This document shows, piece by piece, positions 7,887-14,778 of a stretch of 15,737 bases of DNA. Every line of letters starts with the position of its first letter. Within the stretch, counting starts at the first letter, position 1. The stretch is from NCBI GenBank assembly GCA_964592475.1, contig CAZQEZ010000098.1, positions 1-15,737 of the forward strand, written 5' to 3'. Below the pieces are notes generated by a model. It did not search any database and was not told the origin of the DNA. It was given only the letters and a program-made list of their open reading frames with translations. Origin of the DNA: CAZQEZ01 sp964592475 (GTDB lineage Bacteria > Bacteroidota > Bacteroidia > Cytophagales > Cyclobacteriaceae). Both the position numbers and the translations under genes were made by a program.

Positions 7887-8282
7887 TTAACTACGGTTAA
7901 GTTGTAAATTTATTTGCTTTATCAATTGCTTTAAGTCAGAAATTTCTAGTTTTCTGTCAAAAGCAGATTTCATTTGCTCTATTATAGCGTTTTCACCCTG
8001 CCAAATTAAAACTTTATCTTGCTGAAGTTGCAACAAAAAATTAAGCCATGCTGCTAATTTATGATCATTTGTGGTAGTAACACTTTGTATAAAGATTATT
8101 ATACTTTTGCTATTTTTGGCTAACATTTTTGCATAGCCTAATACATCTTCACCTGAAAAATTATCTAGTTCATAATAGAATACATCCGATTGGGTATCAA
8201 TTAATTTTTTAACCGGGTTTGAGTAAGAAATATTTAGCGGGTTATCTACCAATAAATAATGTAAAAAAGTTACCGCTTCCAT
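7887..8282 (-). CDS. Conserved-looking hypothetical alpha/beta protein
   Basis: I do not recognise this 131-aa protein. It has no signal peptide or membrane helix. By eye it alternates strands and helices: a strand at VFYYEL, a helix around EDVLGYAKMLAKN, a strong hydrophobic strand SIIIFIQS, a helix HKLAAWLNFLLQLQQ, a strand KVLIWQG, and two more helices towards the C-terminus. That pattern suggests a small three-layer alpha/beta (flavodoxin- or TIR-like) fold, but no catalytic motif is obvious. Its ATG at 8282-8280 lies inside the last codons of the upstream T9SS protein gene (13-bp overlap in a different frame). It is therefore almost certainly co-transcribed and translationally coupled with it. 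A cytoplasmic partner for a secreted protein is unusual; the link may be only operonic. Confidence 0.75.
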   Translation of the reverse strand: MEAVTFLHYLLVDNPLNISYSNPVKKLIDTQSDVFYYELDNFSGEDVLGYAKMLAKNSKSIIIFIQSVTTTNDHKLAAWLNFLLQLQQDKVLIWQGENAIIEQMKSAFDRKLEISDLKQLIKQINLQLNRS

Positions 8283-10426
8283 ATCAATAGTCTTTTACTA
8301 CTTACCTGGCTGCCACTACGCATTCTAACTATGTATAATCCCTCGGCTAGTAATGTTGTGCTTAATTGTAAATCTTCTTCTGCTTTAATAGAAACATCTT
8401 TATAAATAAAATTTCCCATCATCGAAACTACATCTACAAAACCATCCCTTGAAGATGAAATATTTACATAATTTTGATTAACCGGTGGATTTGGATATAT
8501 ATTGAATATGATCGGTTCGATATTCTGCGGTGACCTATTTTTAAGAAATAAGAGACCTCCGTCACGCGTTCCTATTGCTAGCGATGGAATTTTTTGCTGA
8601 CTTAAATTAACAATTGATATACTGTTACTTTTACCTAATCGGGGAAATACCGAGTTTTCTACTTCACTCAGATAAATATTTATACTGTCAGCAACAATTG
8701 ATGATGATGAAAATAAATCGCGATACACGGTTATTATTCCAGAGTTATCTATTGTAACTAAATCAGCATCTCCGGAATTATCTATATCGGCAATAGCCGG
8801 AAAAACTTCACGTCTGAGAAAATTCTCTTCAATATTGGCAAAATTGTTTTCCTCCAGTGTAAAACTGGGATTTTGATTACTGCCATTATTTTTAAAGTAT
8901 TGGATGTTGCCCGTTACTTTTCCAGCCAATAAATCTACCAAGCCGTCCCCATCTACATCATAAAAAATAGCATTATCGCCAGGTTGGGTAGGCACCGCAA
9001 ATTCAGTTACTCGACTAAAATTGGTAATATAAAATGAGTATGTATCAAAACTAAAAGGCTTACTTCCATGCACCATTATCTCTGGCAGTGTAGATTCATT
9101 GATATTAACTATGGAGAGTTGTAAATCTACAAGATTACGAGAAGCAAAGTCTAAATAATTATTCTCTACCAGTTGAAATGATGGAGCCCTGGCATCTCCA
9201 ACATTTTCATACAGTTTAATTCCACCATAATATTGATTTTCTTGATAAATATAATTGCCAGCAATCAACATATCCAGATCCTGATCATTATCAATATCAA
9301 TAAAAGCTGCCTGTGCATTTTCACCCGCATCTATCATTTCTTGCTGAAGAAATTGATTGGTTCTAAATTTAAAATTTACATTAGTGGCACTTCCTACATT
9401 TTCATACAACCAACTTGATTCGCTAAAATTTTCATTTCTATTTAAACTGGCATCTAAATTAGGAGCTACCAAAAGATCAGGAATACCATCAAAAGTAACG
9501 TCTTCATAATAAGCTGCAGGAAAATGTAAGTGTGCTGGTTTATCTATCGGGTATTGCATAGAAAATTCAGTCATCAAAGCATTTTCTGCACTTCCTTTAT
9601 TTTCTAAAAAATATAATTTGTTGCAATCTTCCTGACTCATTAATAAATCTTTATCATTATCTGCGTCAGTTTCTATAAACAACATACTTTTACCACCGGC
9701 ATGCATAGTTCTGCCTTTCACTACTTCTTCACATGTTTTTGTACCAAAAGCAAAATAATCACATTCACATTCTTCAAAATTTCCCCAATTAGAATCTACT
9801 CTTTGAAAACGTAAGGTATCACAGTTACCCTGAGTTTCAATACTTAAATTTTTGTGGTAACGAATAAAACCACCAATCGAAAAGTTATAAACCAAAATAT
9901 CGAGGTCGCCATCATTATCAATATCTGCAATGCCGGGAATATCTGATCCGTTTACCTGCAGGTTAATATCACTTCCGGAAATACCAAGGGTATAAATTGG
10001 ATTGGCTACTTCTTCCCATGCTGGTAAGTCGTCACCAACATTCTTTAATACACGAATACCGAAAATTGTATTGGTAAAAATATCTTTTTTACCGTCACAA
10101 TTGTAATCTTTCAACAAAACCCAGCTCTCCAGATCCTCAGGAAAAAGATATTCAAAAGCCGGGTTGTAATAGTATTGCTGATTTTTATTTTCAAAAGTTT
10201 TAAATCGGTTGCTACTTCTTTCAAAAATTACCAGGTCCTCGTCACCATCACCATCCAAATCCATGGTATTATATTGGGGAGAATTTAAACCTCCCGCCCA
10301 GGGCATGGTGAGTGTATCATTTTCCATTTCCACTACCGGAATTTTTTGCTCGTATTGGTAAATTAGCTGTCCAAAAGAAGGTAATGGAGATAATACAAAG
10401 CTGCAGAAGAAAATAATGTTTCGCAT
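8270..10426 (-). CDS. Secreted FG-GAP/VCBS-repeat protein with T9SS type A sorting domain
   Basis: The 718-aa exported protein begins with a signal peptide (about residues 1-19, ending PSFG before Gln20). The body carries a series of Asp-rich calcium-binding-type loops typical of FG-GAP/VCBS beta-propeller blades: DLDGDGDED (56), DIDNDGDLD (168), DADNDKDLL (254), DVTFDGIPD (309), DIDNDQDLD (377), DVDGDGLVD (490) and DIDNSGDAD (547). A weaker copy is near 107. The last ~80 residues, from NIYPNP (642) to the basic terminus KRLLIWKR, form a type A T9SS sorting domain. This is normally cleaved off as the protein is exported through the type IX system and attached to the surface. Several cysteines cluster at 202-232 and 268. 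It probably acts in surface adhesion or binding. No catalytic domain is visible. Confidence 0.93.
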   Translation of the reverse strand: MRNIIFFCSFVLSPLPSFGQLIYQYEQKIPVVEMENDTLTMPWAGGLNSPQYNTMDLDGDGDEDLVIFERSSNRFKTFENKNQQYYYNPAFEYLFPEDLESWVLLKDYNCDGKKDIFTNTIFGIRVLKNVGDDLPAWEEVANPIYTLGISGSDINLQVNGSDIPGIADIDNDGDLDILVYNFSIGGFIRYHKNLSIETQGNCDTLRFQRVDSNWGNFEECECDYFAFGTKTCEEVVKGRTMHAGGKSMLFIETDADNDKDLLMSQEDCNKLYFLENKGSAENALMTEFSMQYPIDKPAHLHFPAAYYEDVTFDGIPDLLVAPNLDASLNRNENFSESSWLYENVGSATNVNFKFRTNQFLQQEMIDAGENAQAAFIDIDNDQDLDMLIAGNYIYQENQYYGGIKLYENVGDARAPSFQLVENNYLDFASRNLVDLQLSIVNINESTLPEIMVHGSKPFSFDTYSFYITNFSRVTEFAVPTQPGDNAIFYDVDGDGLVDLLAGKVTGNIQYFKNNGSNQNPSFTLEENNFANIEENFLRREVFPAIADIDNSGDADLVTIDNSGIITVYRDLFSSSSIVADSINIYLSEVENSVFPRLGKSNSISIVNLSQQKIPSLAIGTRDGGLLFLKNRSPQNIEPIIFNIYPNPPVNQNYVNISSSRDGFVDVVSMMGNFIYKDVSIKAEEDLQLSTTLLAEGLYIVRMRSGSQVSSKRLLIWKR

Positions 10427-10574
10427 AGTTAATTTTGATTGACCGGATCAACTATTTAAAAACGTTTGAAAAGCATGGTTAGTTGTAAATGTCTAGCTTT
10501 TCTGATAAACGAATTTTAAAAAGTAAAAATGTTGGCCTTCTTATGCGTTGATTGGGTCATTAGCTATCACTTTA

Positions 10575-10826
10575 TTAGATGTTATGTTTGGTAAGTTCCC
10601 CGTTCCAATATTCCATGCCGGATATAATAAAATATTTATCTTTTATGCTTTCCGCGAAAACCTGCATTTTGAAATGACTAATTCCTTCAAATCGGTAAAA
10701 GTCAAGGAGTTCACGAGATTCAACGGTGTTTAATTCTAGCGTAATTGAATCATATCCTCGACCAGTAGCAGAGAAAGTAATAATGAAAAGTACACCTAAA
10801 AGTAATAAATGTTGTTTTCTAATCAT
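10575..10826 (-). CDS. Small exported protein of the blaI-blaR1 operon
   Basis: This 83-aa product has a clear signal peptide, MIRKQHLLLLGVLFIITFSATG, and a short mature part of about 60 residues containing DFYRFEGISHFKMQVF and KYFIISGMEYWNGEL. I do not recognise the family. The preferred start is the ATG at 10826-10824, 5 bp after the blaR1-type stop. A longer frame would need a GTG at 10847 inside the blaR1 gene and would put seven extra residues before the signal peptide. It is the last gene of the repressor-protease unit and could be the regulated effector or an accessory sensor in the periplasm; this is inference from position only. The 148 bp that follow (10427-10574) hold no gene and no convincing terminator. 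Confidence 0.65.
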   Translation of the reverse strand: MIRKQHLLLLGVLFIITFSATGRGYDSITLELNTVESRELLDFYRFEGISHFKMQVFAESIKDKYFIISGMEYWNGELTKHNI

Positions 10827-10831
10827 TTGTT

Positions 10832-12127
10832 TTAAGTTAACTTCCACATTATTGGTAGCTCAACCTTAACACTTACAGGGGTTCCATTTTGAGTAAATTG
10901 TTTAACGGGTGATGACTCAATAACAGCTTGAATAATTGCATCTTTGAGTGCTTCTTCCCCTGCTTCTTTTCCTTTTCTTGTTTCATCTTCAGTAGCAGAA
11001 TCAGGATTTTCATCTGCTTTTTTATTCATGTATCCAATTACTGCAACTTGTTTTAACAATTGCTCTTCCGATTGAGCGCGGTTAACATTTACCTCGGTAA
11101 TTGATCCGGTTTCCTCTATCACAAAAGAAACAAAAAATTCTCCTTTTATATTGTTCCTTCTGGATATGGCTGGATATTTTAAATTTCGCTGTAATTGATG
11201 ATAAAAACTGGACCAAACATCATCTGCTTCAGTGGATTGATCAAAAGTGGTGGTAAAAAAGGCAACTGGCTCTTTCTCTACATTTTCCATCAACCCTTTG
11301 CAGGCCAGGATAGAGCAGGCAAATAAGATGGTTGAAATTAGTAAAGCTACTTTTCCTTTTATATCAATTTCATTTTTGTTGATCATATCAATTCTTTTTT
11401 TGAATGGTGAAACATTAAAATTATTAACTGGCGCGGATAGCATACCAAGTTGTATGCTCAGCATTTGTTGCTGATACTCGTTTAATTTTCGTGGATATTT
11501 TTTAATTACTGCCTCATCTGCCAGGTATTCATGATTTTCGCGAATGGCTTTCATGTAAACCCAGGTGAAGGGATTGGTCCAAAAAAAAATTCGTACAATA
11601 TGAAGTATTAATACATCAAGTGAATGTAATTGCCTGGCATGCGCTTTTTCATGATAATCGATCAAATTAGCATTAGGTAATTTCTTAATAGCCGGATTGA
11701 GGTAAATAAAGTTGAAAAAACTAAAAGCAAAAATATTTACTACTATTTTATCCGGATTTTGCCAGTACAGTTGCAATTTGGCGATTGTAAAAATAAACTG
11801 TATCAGTAAGATTCCTGAAACTATAAGGTAGGAAATGATAAACCAGTTAAACTGGGATGAAACAGTAGATGATGAAATATTGGCTGGTAACAGTGATTGA
11901 GAACTTTGTTGAATTACCTCACCTACATTGATTATGACAGGCTGGGAAGCACTTTTCCACCAATTAAGATGTAGCCAGGGCAGAACCACAGCAGCCAACA
12001 ATCCTGCAAGTAGAAATATTCGATTGAATTCAGGCCACTTTATTTTTCTCAAAAGCAGTTGATAAGTCAAATAGAATAACCCCAGCCATAAGGTAGATTC
12101 CACCAGTATGTTGATCAACTTAGCCAT
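10832..12127 (-). CDS. M56-family BlaR1-like membrane metalloprotease with TonB-like C-terminal domain
   Basis: The 431-aa protein has N-terminal membrane segments (about 7-26, 36-53, 93-118) and a zinc protease segment with HEKAH at 159-163 (HExxH). ARQLHSLD and then RENHEYLADEAV (196-207) follow, the latter providing the third ligand region. A further membrane helix lies at about 258-277. This is the M56 (BlaR1/MecR1) layout, in which signal sensing activates the protease to destroy the cognate BlaI repressor. Instead of a penicillin-binding sensor domain, residues about 304-431 resemble a TonB C-terminal domain: KGEFFVSFVIEETGSITEVNV and a terminal PVSVKVELPIMWKL. An acidic/Lys-rich insert at about 366-390 interrupts it. 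The gene overlaps blaI by 8 bp. The inducing signal is unknown, and beta-lactam sensing should not be assumed. Confidence 0.9.
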   Translation of the reverse strand: MAKLINILVESTLWLGLFYLTYQLLLRKIKWPEFNRIFLLAGLLAAVVLPWLHLNWWKSASQPVIINVGEVIQQSSQSLLPANISSSTVSSQFNWFIISYLIVSGILLIQFIFTIAKLQLYWQNPDKIVVNIFAFSFFNFIYLNPAIKKLPNANLIDYHEKAHARQLHSLDVLILHIVRIFFWTNPFTWVYMKAIRENHEYLADEAVIKKYPRKLNEYQQQMLSIQLGMLSAPVNNFNVSPFKKRIDMINKNEIDIKGKVALLISTILFACSILACKGLMENVEKEPVAFFTTTFDQSTEADDVWSSFYHQLQRNLKYPAISRRNNIKGEFFVSFVIEETGSITEVNVNRAQSEEQLLKQVAVIGYMNKKADENPDSATEDETRKGKEAGEEALKDAIIQAVIESSPVKQFTQNGTPVSVKVELPIMWKLT

Positions 12128-12494
12128 TTTGTTGCTTTTTAAGTTCTTCCATCATTTTAATTATTTCATCCGCTTCATGCAAGTCGATTCGGTTTTTTTC
12201 AGAAAACATGGAGACCAACTGCTTAAAGGAGTTATTAAAAGATCTGTTGACCAGTTTACCCAAAAATTTACCGTAGTATTCATCTTTATTTACCAGTGGA
12301 AAATATTGGTAAGCATTTCCATAAGTTTTAAAATCCACGAATTCTTTTTGATGTAAAATTTTTAAAATAGTAGCAACCGTATTGTAAGCTGGTTTTGGCT
12401 GCGGTAATTGATCCATCACATCTTTAATAAATGCTTTTTCCTGCTGCCAGACTAATTTCATTATTTGCTCTTCAGCTTTGGTTAGTTCTTTCAT
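12120..12494 (-). CDS. BlaI/MecI/CopY-family transcriptional repressor
   Basis: The 124-aa protein is a full-length Penicillinase_R family winged-helix repressor. LTKAEEQIMKLVW (4-16) is the N-terminal signature, PAYNTVATILKILHQKEFV (34-52) contains the recognition helix, and the wing is YGNAYQYFPLV. The C-terminal helices (residues about 80-120) form the dimerisation part that the partner protease would cleave. It is the first gene of a three-gene unit and overlaps the blaR1-type gene by 8 bp, the standard arrangement for repressor and sensor-protease. The upstream DNA holds three spaced dyads, so autoregulation is very likely. Regulated genes outside this unit are unknown. Confidence 0.95.
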   Translation of the reverse strand: MKELTKAEEQIMKLVWQQEKAFIKDVMDQLPQPKPAYNTVATILKILHQKEFVDFKTYGNAYQYFPLVNKDEYYGKFLGKLVNRSFNNSFKQLVSMFSEKNRIDLHEADEIIKMMEELKKQQNG

Positions 12495-12498
12495 ACCT

Positions 12499-12506
12499 CA
12501 AACATA
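12499..12506 (-). promoter_or_regulatory. possible -7 box of the blaI promoter
   Basis: On the minus strand this reads TATGTTTG, an exact TAnnTTTG match, with a TTG 20 nt further upstream. It directly abuts operator dyad 1, so repressor binding would block it. It ends only 4 nt before the blaI ATG, which would give a nearly leaderless transcript. Otherwise the real start lies elsewhere. Confidence 0.4.
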
Positions 12507-12522
12507 TACTAAAATATTAGTA
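12507..12522. promoter_or_regulatory. BlaI-type operator dyad 1
   Basis: TACTAA-AATA-TTAGTA is an inverted repeat with perfect 6-bp arms and a 4-bp spacer. It lies 12 bp upstream of the blaI-type start codon. The same arms recur at 12548-12563. Assignment to the BlaI-type repressor is by position and by analogy with the short dyads bound by this family (TACA/TGTA in staphylococci). Confidence 0.75.
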
Positions 12523-12527
12523 TTTAC

Positions 12528-12543
12528 AACTAATTTATTAATA
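12528..12543. promoter_or_regulatory. degenerate operator dyad between the two perfect copies
   Basis: AACTAA-TTTA-TTAATA matches the TACTAA-N4-TTAGTA dyad at 10 of 12 arm positions. It starts 21 bp after dyad 1 and 20 bp before dyad 2, so all three are on the same face of the helix. It could be a weaker, cooperatively filled site. AT-rich context makes a chance match possible, but the register is striking. Confidence 0.45.
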
Positions 12544-12547
12544 TATA

Positions 12548-12563
12548 TACTAATAAGTTAGTA
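12548..12563. promoter_or_regulatory. BlaI-type operator dyad 2
   Basis: TACTAA-TAAG-TTAGTA repeats the perfect arms of dyad 1 with centres 41 bp apart, close to four helical turns. It lies 54 bp upstream of the blaI-type start and just 7 bp from the terminator of the hflK-hflC operon. Confidence 0.75.
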
Positions 12564-12570
12564 GGTACTA

Positions 12571-12600
12571 AAAAAAACATCCCGGCAAGCTGCCGGGATG
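12571..12600 (-). terminator. Rho-independent terminator of hflK-hflC
   Basis: The minus strand reads a perfect 10-bp stem CATCCCGGCA / TGCCGGGATG with a 3-nt loop, followed immediately by seven T. It lies 32 bp after the hflC stop codon. The GC-rich stem stands out in this AT-rich DNA. There is no T-run on the plus-strand side, so it acts on leftward transcription and insulates the blaI unit from hflK-hflC. Confidence 0.93.
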
Positions 12601-12632
12601 TAGATAATTTAATTGGACGAAACAAATAATTA

Positions 12633-13574
12633 TTAATCCATCGACTTTAGGTATTTGTATATCTCACTATCAGTAGAAATGATAATAGAAGTTTCTTTAT
12701 CAAAAGTGTTTCTTAAGGTTTCCATCGACTTAACAAAATCGTAAAGGTCTCTCGACATTGAAGATTTGTTGTAAGCAGAAGCATAAATGGATGCTGCTTC
12801 GGCATCGGCTTTACCTTTAATCTCTTCTGCTTGTCTGAATGCCTCCGATTGGATGTTTTTCAGGTCTCGTTCCTTTTCACCATTGATCCGGGACGATTCT
12901 CCTTGTCCCTCCGACCGAAATTTGTCAGCAATACGAAATCTTTCACTTTTCATTCGCTCATAAACTTGGGTTCGAACTTCTTCTACATAGTTTATCCGTT
13001 TAAACCGGAAATCCAGTATCACCACTCCAAGGTCAGTAGCTTGACTATTGGCCGATTCCTGAATCATATTCTGGATTTTTTTTCTTCCTACTTCTATGTT
13101 TATCAGCGAGTCTTCAATTAATTCACTAATTGTACCGCTACTAATGGGTGTTCTGTTACTGGTTCTTACCGCTTCTTCCAAATTGTGATTGGCTATAAAG
13201 TCGCGAGTTTCTCCGTCGAGAATATCGTCCAGTCTGGATTGTGCACCTCTTTCATTCCTCAATCTTTTAAAGAACTGCAATGGATCAGAAATTTGCCAAC
13301 GAGCATAAGTATCTACAAATATAAATTTTTTGTCCTTCGTCGGTACCTGGTTGGGGTCACCATCCCACTCCAAAAAACGCTTATCAAAAAAGTTGGCCTT
13401 TTGCACAAACGGCATCTTGAATTTTAGACCTGGTTCTACAATTGCTTCACCCACTGGTTTGCCGAATTGGGTTACTACTACTTGCTCACTTTCATTCACT
13501 ATATAAGTCGATTGAAATAAAACAATCAATAACAAAACAGCTAATATAATTATTAAAATATTTTTTTTACTCAT
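12633..13574 (-). CDS. hflC: FtsH protease modulator HflC
   Basis: HflC is an SPFH/band-7 membrane protein that assembles with HflK into a large cage around the FtsH AAA+ protease in the inner membrane and tunes degradation of membrane proteins. The 313-aa protein has one N-terminal membrane helix (about 5-22), then the band-7 domain starting VNESEQVVVTQFGKPVGEAIVEPGL. The typical HflC segments VDTYARWQISDPLQFF and VVILDFRFKRINYVEEV are present. The helical region then contains GEGESSRING-like sequence (GQGESSRINGEKERDL) and AEEIKGKADAEAASIYA. It starts 11 bp after the hflK stop. The intrinsic terminator at 12571-12600 closes the operon. Confidence 0.96.
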   Translation of the reverse strand: MSKKNILIIILAVLLLIVLFQSTYIVNESEQVVVTQFGKPVGEAIVEPGLKFKMPFVQKANFFDKRFLEWDGDPNQVPTKDKKFIFVDTYARWQISDPLQFFKRLRNERGAQSRLDDILDGETRDFIANHNLEEAVRTSNRTPISSGTISELIEDSLINIEVGRKKIQNMIQESANSQATDLGVVILDFRFKRINYVEEVRTQVYERMKSERFRIADKFRSEGQGESSRINGEKERDLKNIQSEAFRQAEEIKGKADAEAASIYASAYNKSSMSRDLYDFVKSMETLRNTFDKETSIIISTDSEIYKYLKSMD

Positions 13575-13585
13575 TTTTTCAATTT

Positions 13586-14551
13586 TTAGTTACCTGAATT
13601 TTGCTTCATTTGTAATAGCGGCAGCACATTGTTGCCTTTGTCATCAGTAATTACTTTGGTACCAATTTTAGGTAATATGTCAGCCATGGTTTCCAGGTAT
13701 ATTCTTCTTTTGGTTACTTCAGTTGCTTTTATATACTCCACGTACAAATCGTTGAATCTGGCCACCTCACCTTTGGCCCTGTTTACCCTTTCGGTGGCAT
13801 AGCCTTCTGCTTTTTGAATGGTCTCTTCTGCCTGGCCACTGGCCCGGGGAATCACTTTATTGTATTCCGATTTTGCCTGGTTGATCAGTGTTTCCTTTTC
13901 TTGCTGGGCTTCATTTACTGCATTAAATGCTGCTTTTACCGGTTCCGGAGGGTTTACATCCTGCAGTACTACTTGTTCTATTTTTACGCCTAGCGAATAG
14001 TTCCGGCAAATTTCCTGTATCAATTCTTTCATTTTGCCGGCAATTTCAGTTCTACCAATTGTAAGCACCTCATTTACAGTACGGTCACCAACTATTTGAC
14101 GCATGGAAGCTTCTGAAATGTCCCGTAAAGTCATTTCAGGATTTCTTACTTTAAAAAGAAAATTGTAAGGGTTATCAATTCGGTATTGCACTACCCATTC
14201 TACGTCAGCCAGGTTCAGATCACCGGTTAGCATTTGAGATTCGCTCACTGCACCTTCTCTGGTATAACTCGAACGTACATCGGAATTGGTAGTACGAAAA
14301 CCAAACTCCAGTTTTTGTTGCCGTTCTACAGGAACTTTTACTACACTTTCCACAAAGGGAAGTTTGAAATTGAGACCCGATTCGAGCGTACGGGTATATT
14401 TACCAAAACGCGTGATCACCCCTACTTCTTCAGGGCCTATCTGAAAAATACCCGAGAAAAAGGTGATGACTACCAATAATACTACTATCCACAACTTGAT
14501 GTTAGATAAGATTTTTCTCAACCAAGGAGGTAAGTTTGATGTGTCTGCCAT
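13586..14551 (-). CDS. hflK: FtsH protease modulator HflK
   Basis: HflK is the SPFH/band-7 partner of HflC in the FtsH-regulating complex. The 321-aa protein has a short cytoplasmic N-terminus, one membrane helix (about 18-36), and the band-7 domain beginning IGPEEVGVITRFGKYTRTLESGLNFKLPF. Typical family segments include GDLNLADVEWVVQYRI (109-124), ASMRQIVGDRTVNEVLT and VVLQDVNPPEPVKAAFNAV. The rest is the coiled-coil region ending in QMKQNSGN. It is shorter than enterobacterial HflK because it lacks the long Gly/Pro-rich N-terminal extension. It is the first gene of a two-gene operon and is transcribed away from the divergent oxidoreductase gene. Confidence 0.96.
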   Translation of the reverse strand: MADTSNLPPWLRKILSNIKLWIVVLLVVITFFSGIFQIGPEEVGVITRFGKYTRTLESGLNFKLPFVESVVKVPVERQQKLEFGFRTTNSDVRSSYTREGAVSESQMLTGDLNLADVEWVVQYRIDNPYNFLFKVRNPEMTLRDISEASMRQIVGDRTVNEVLTIGRTEIAGKMKELIQEICRNYSLGVKIEQVVLQDVNPPEPVKAAFNAVNEAQQEKETLINQAKSEYNKVIPRASGQAEETIQKAEGYATERVNRAKGEVARFNDLYVEYIKATEVTKRRIYLETMADILPKIGTKVITDDKGNNVLPLLQMKQNSGN

Positions 14552-14575
14552 AATTTATATTTTTTTAATGTATAG

Positions 14576-14583
14576 CAAAAGTA
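14576..14583 (-). promoter_or_regulatory. probable -7 box of the hflK-hflC promoter
   Basis: The minus strand reads TACTTTTG, an exact match to TAnnTTTG with the commonly seen C at the third position. It ends 24 nt upstream of the hflK ATG, which gives a sensible short leader. No clean TTTG -33 element was found at the expected spacing. The rest of the 227-bp divergent region (14552-14778) is AT-rich and contains no gene. No convincing plus-strand promoter was seen. Confidence 0.45.
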
Positions 14584-14778
14584 TGGAAAAAAGTGGAATA
14601 AAGGCTTTATTTATAAGTTTCATTGAGTTTGTATTTATCTATTAATTAATAATTTATATTTATAGAATAAGTAAACACGGCTAAGGGTAAATTATAAATA
14701 ATAATTTTATCCATCTAATAGCAAATTTATTGTTTAACTTAGTAAACCCTAAATCACTCAAATGATCCATATTTCAGT

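Noticed and set aside
10468..10502. Inverted repeat GAAAAGC / GCTTTTC after the small exported gene, considered as a terminator
   Set aside because: The loop is 21 nt, the stem only 7 bp and AT-rich, and no T-run follows on the minus strand.
10548..10733. Plus-strand 61-codon open frame opposite the small exported gene
   Set aside because: It has no recognisable features and no RBS. The minus-strand frame has a signal peptide and operon spacing, so it is the better reading.
10827..10847. GTG start giving a 90-aa version of the small exported protein
   Set aside because: It lies inside the protease gene and would place seven residues before an otherwise ideal signal peptide starting at the ATG at 10826.
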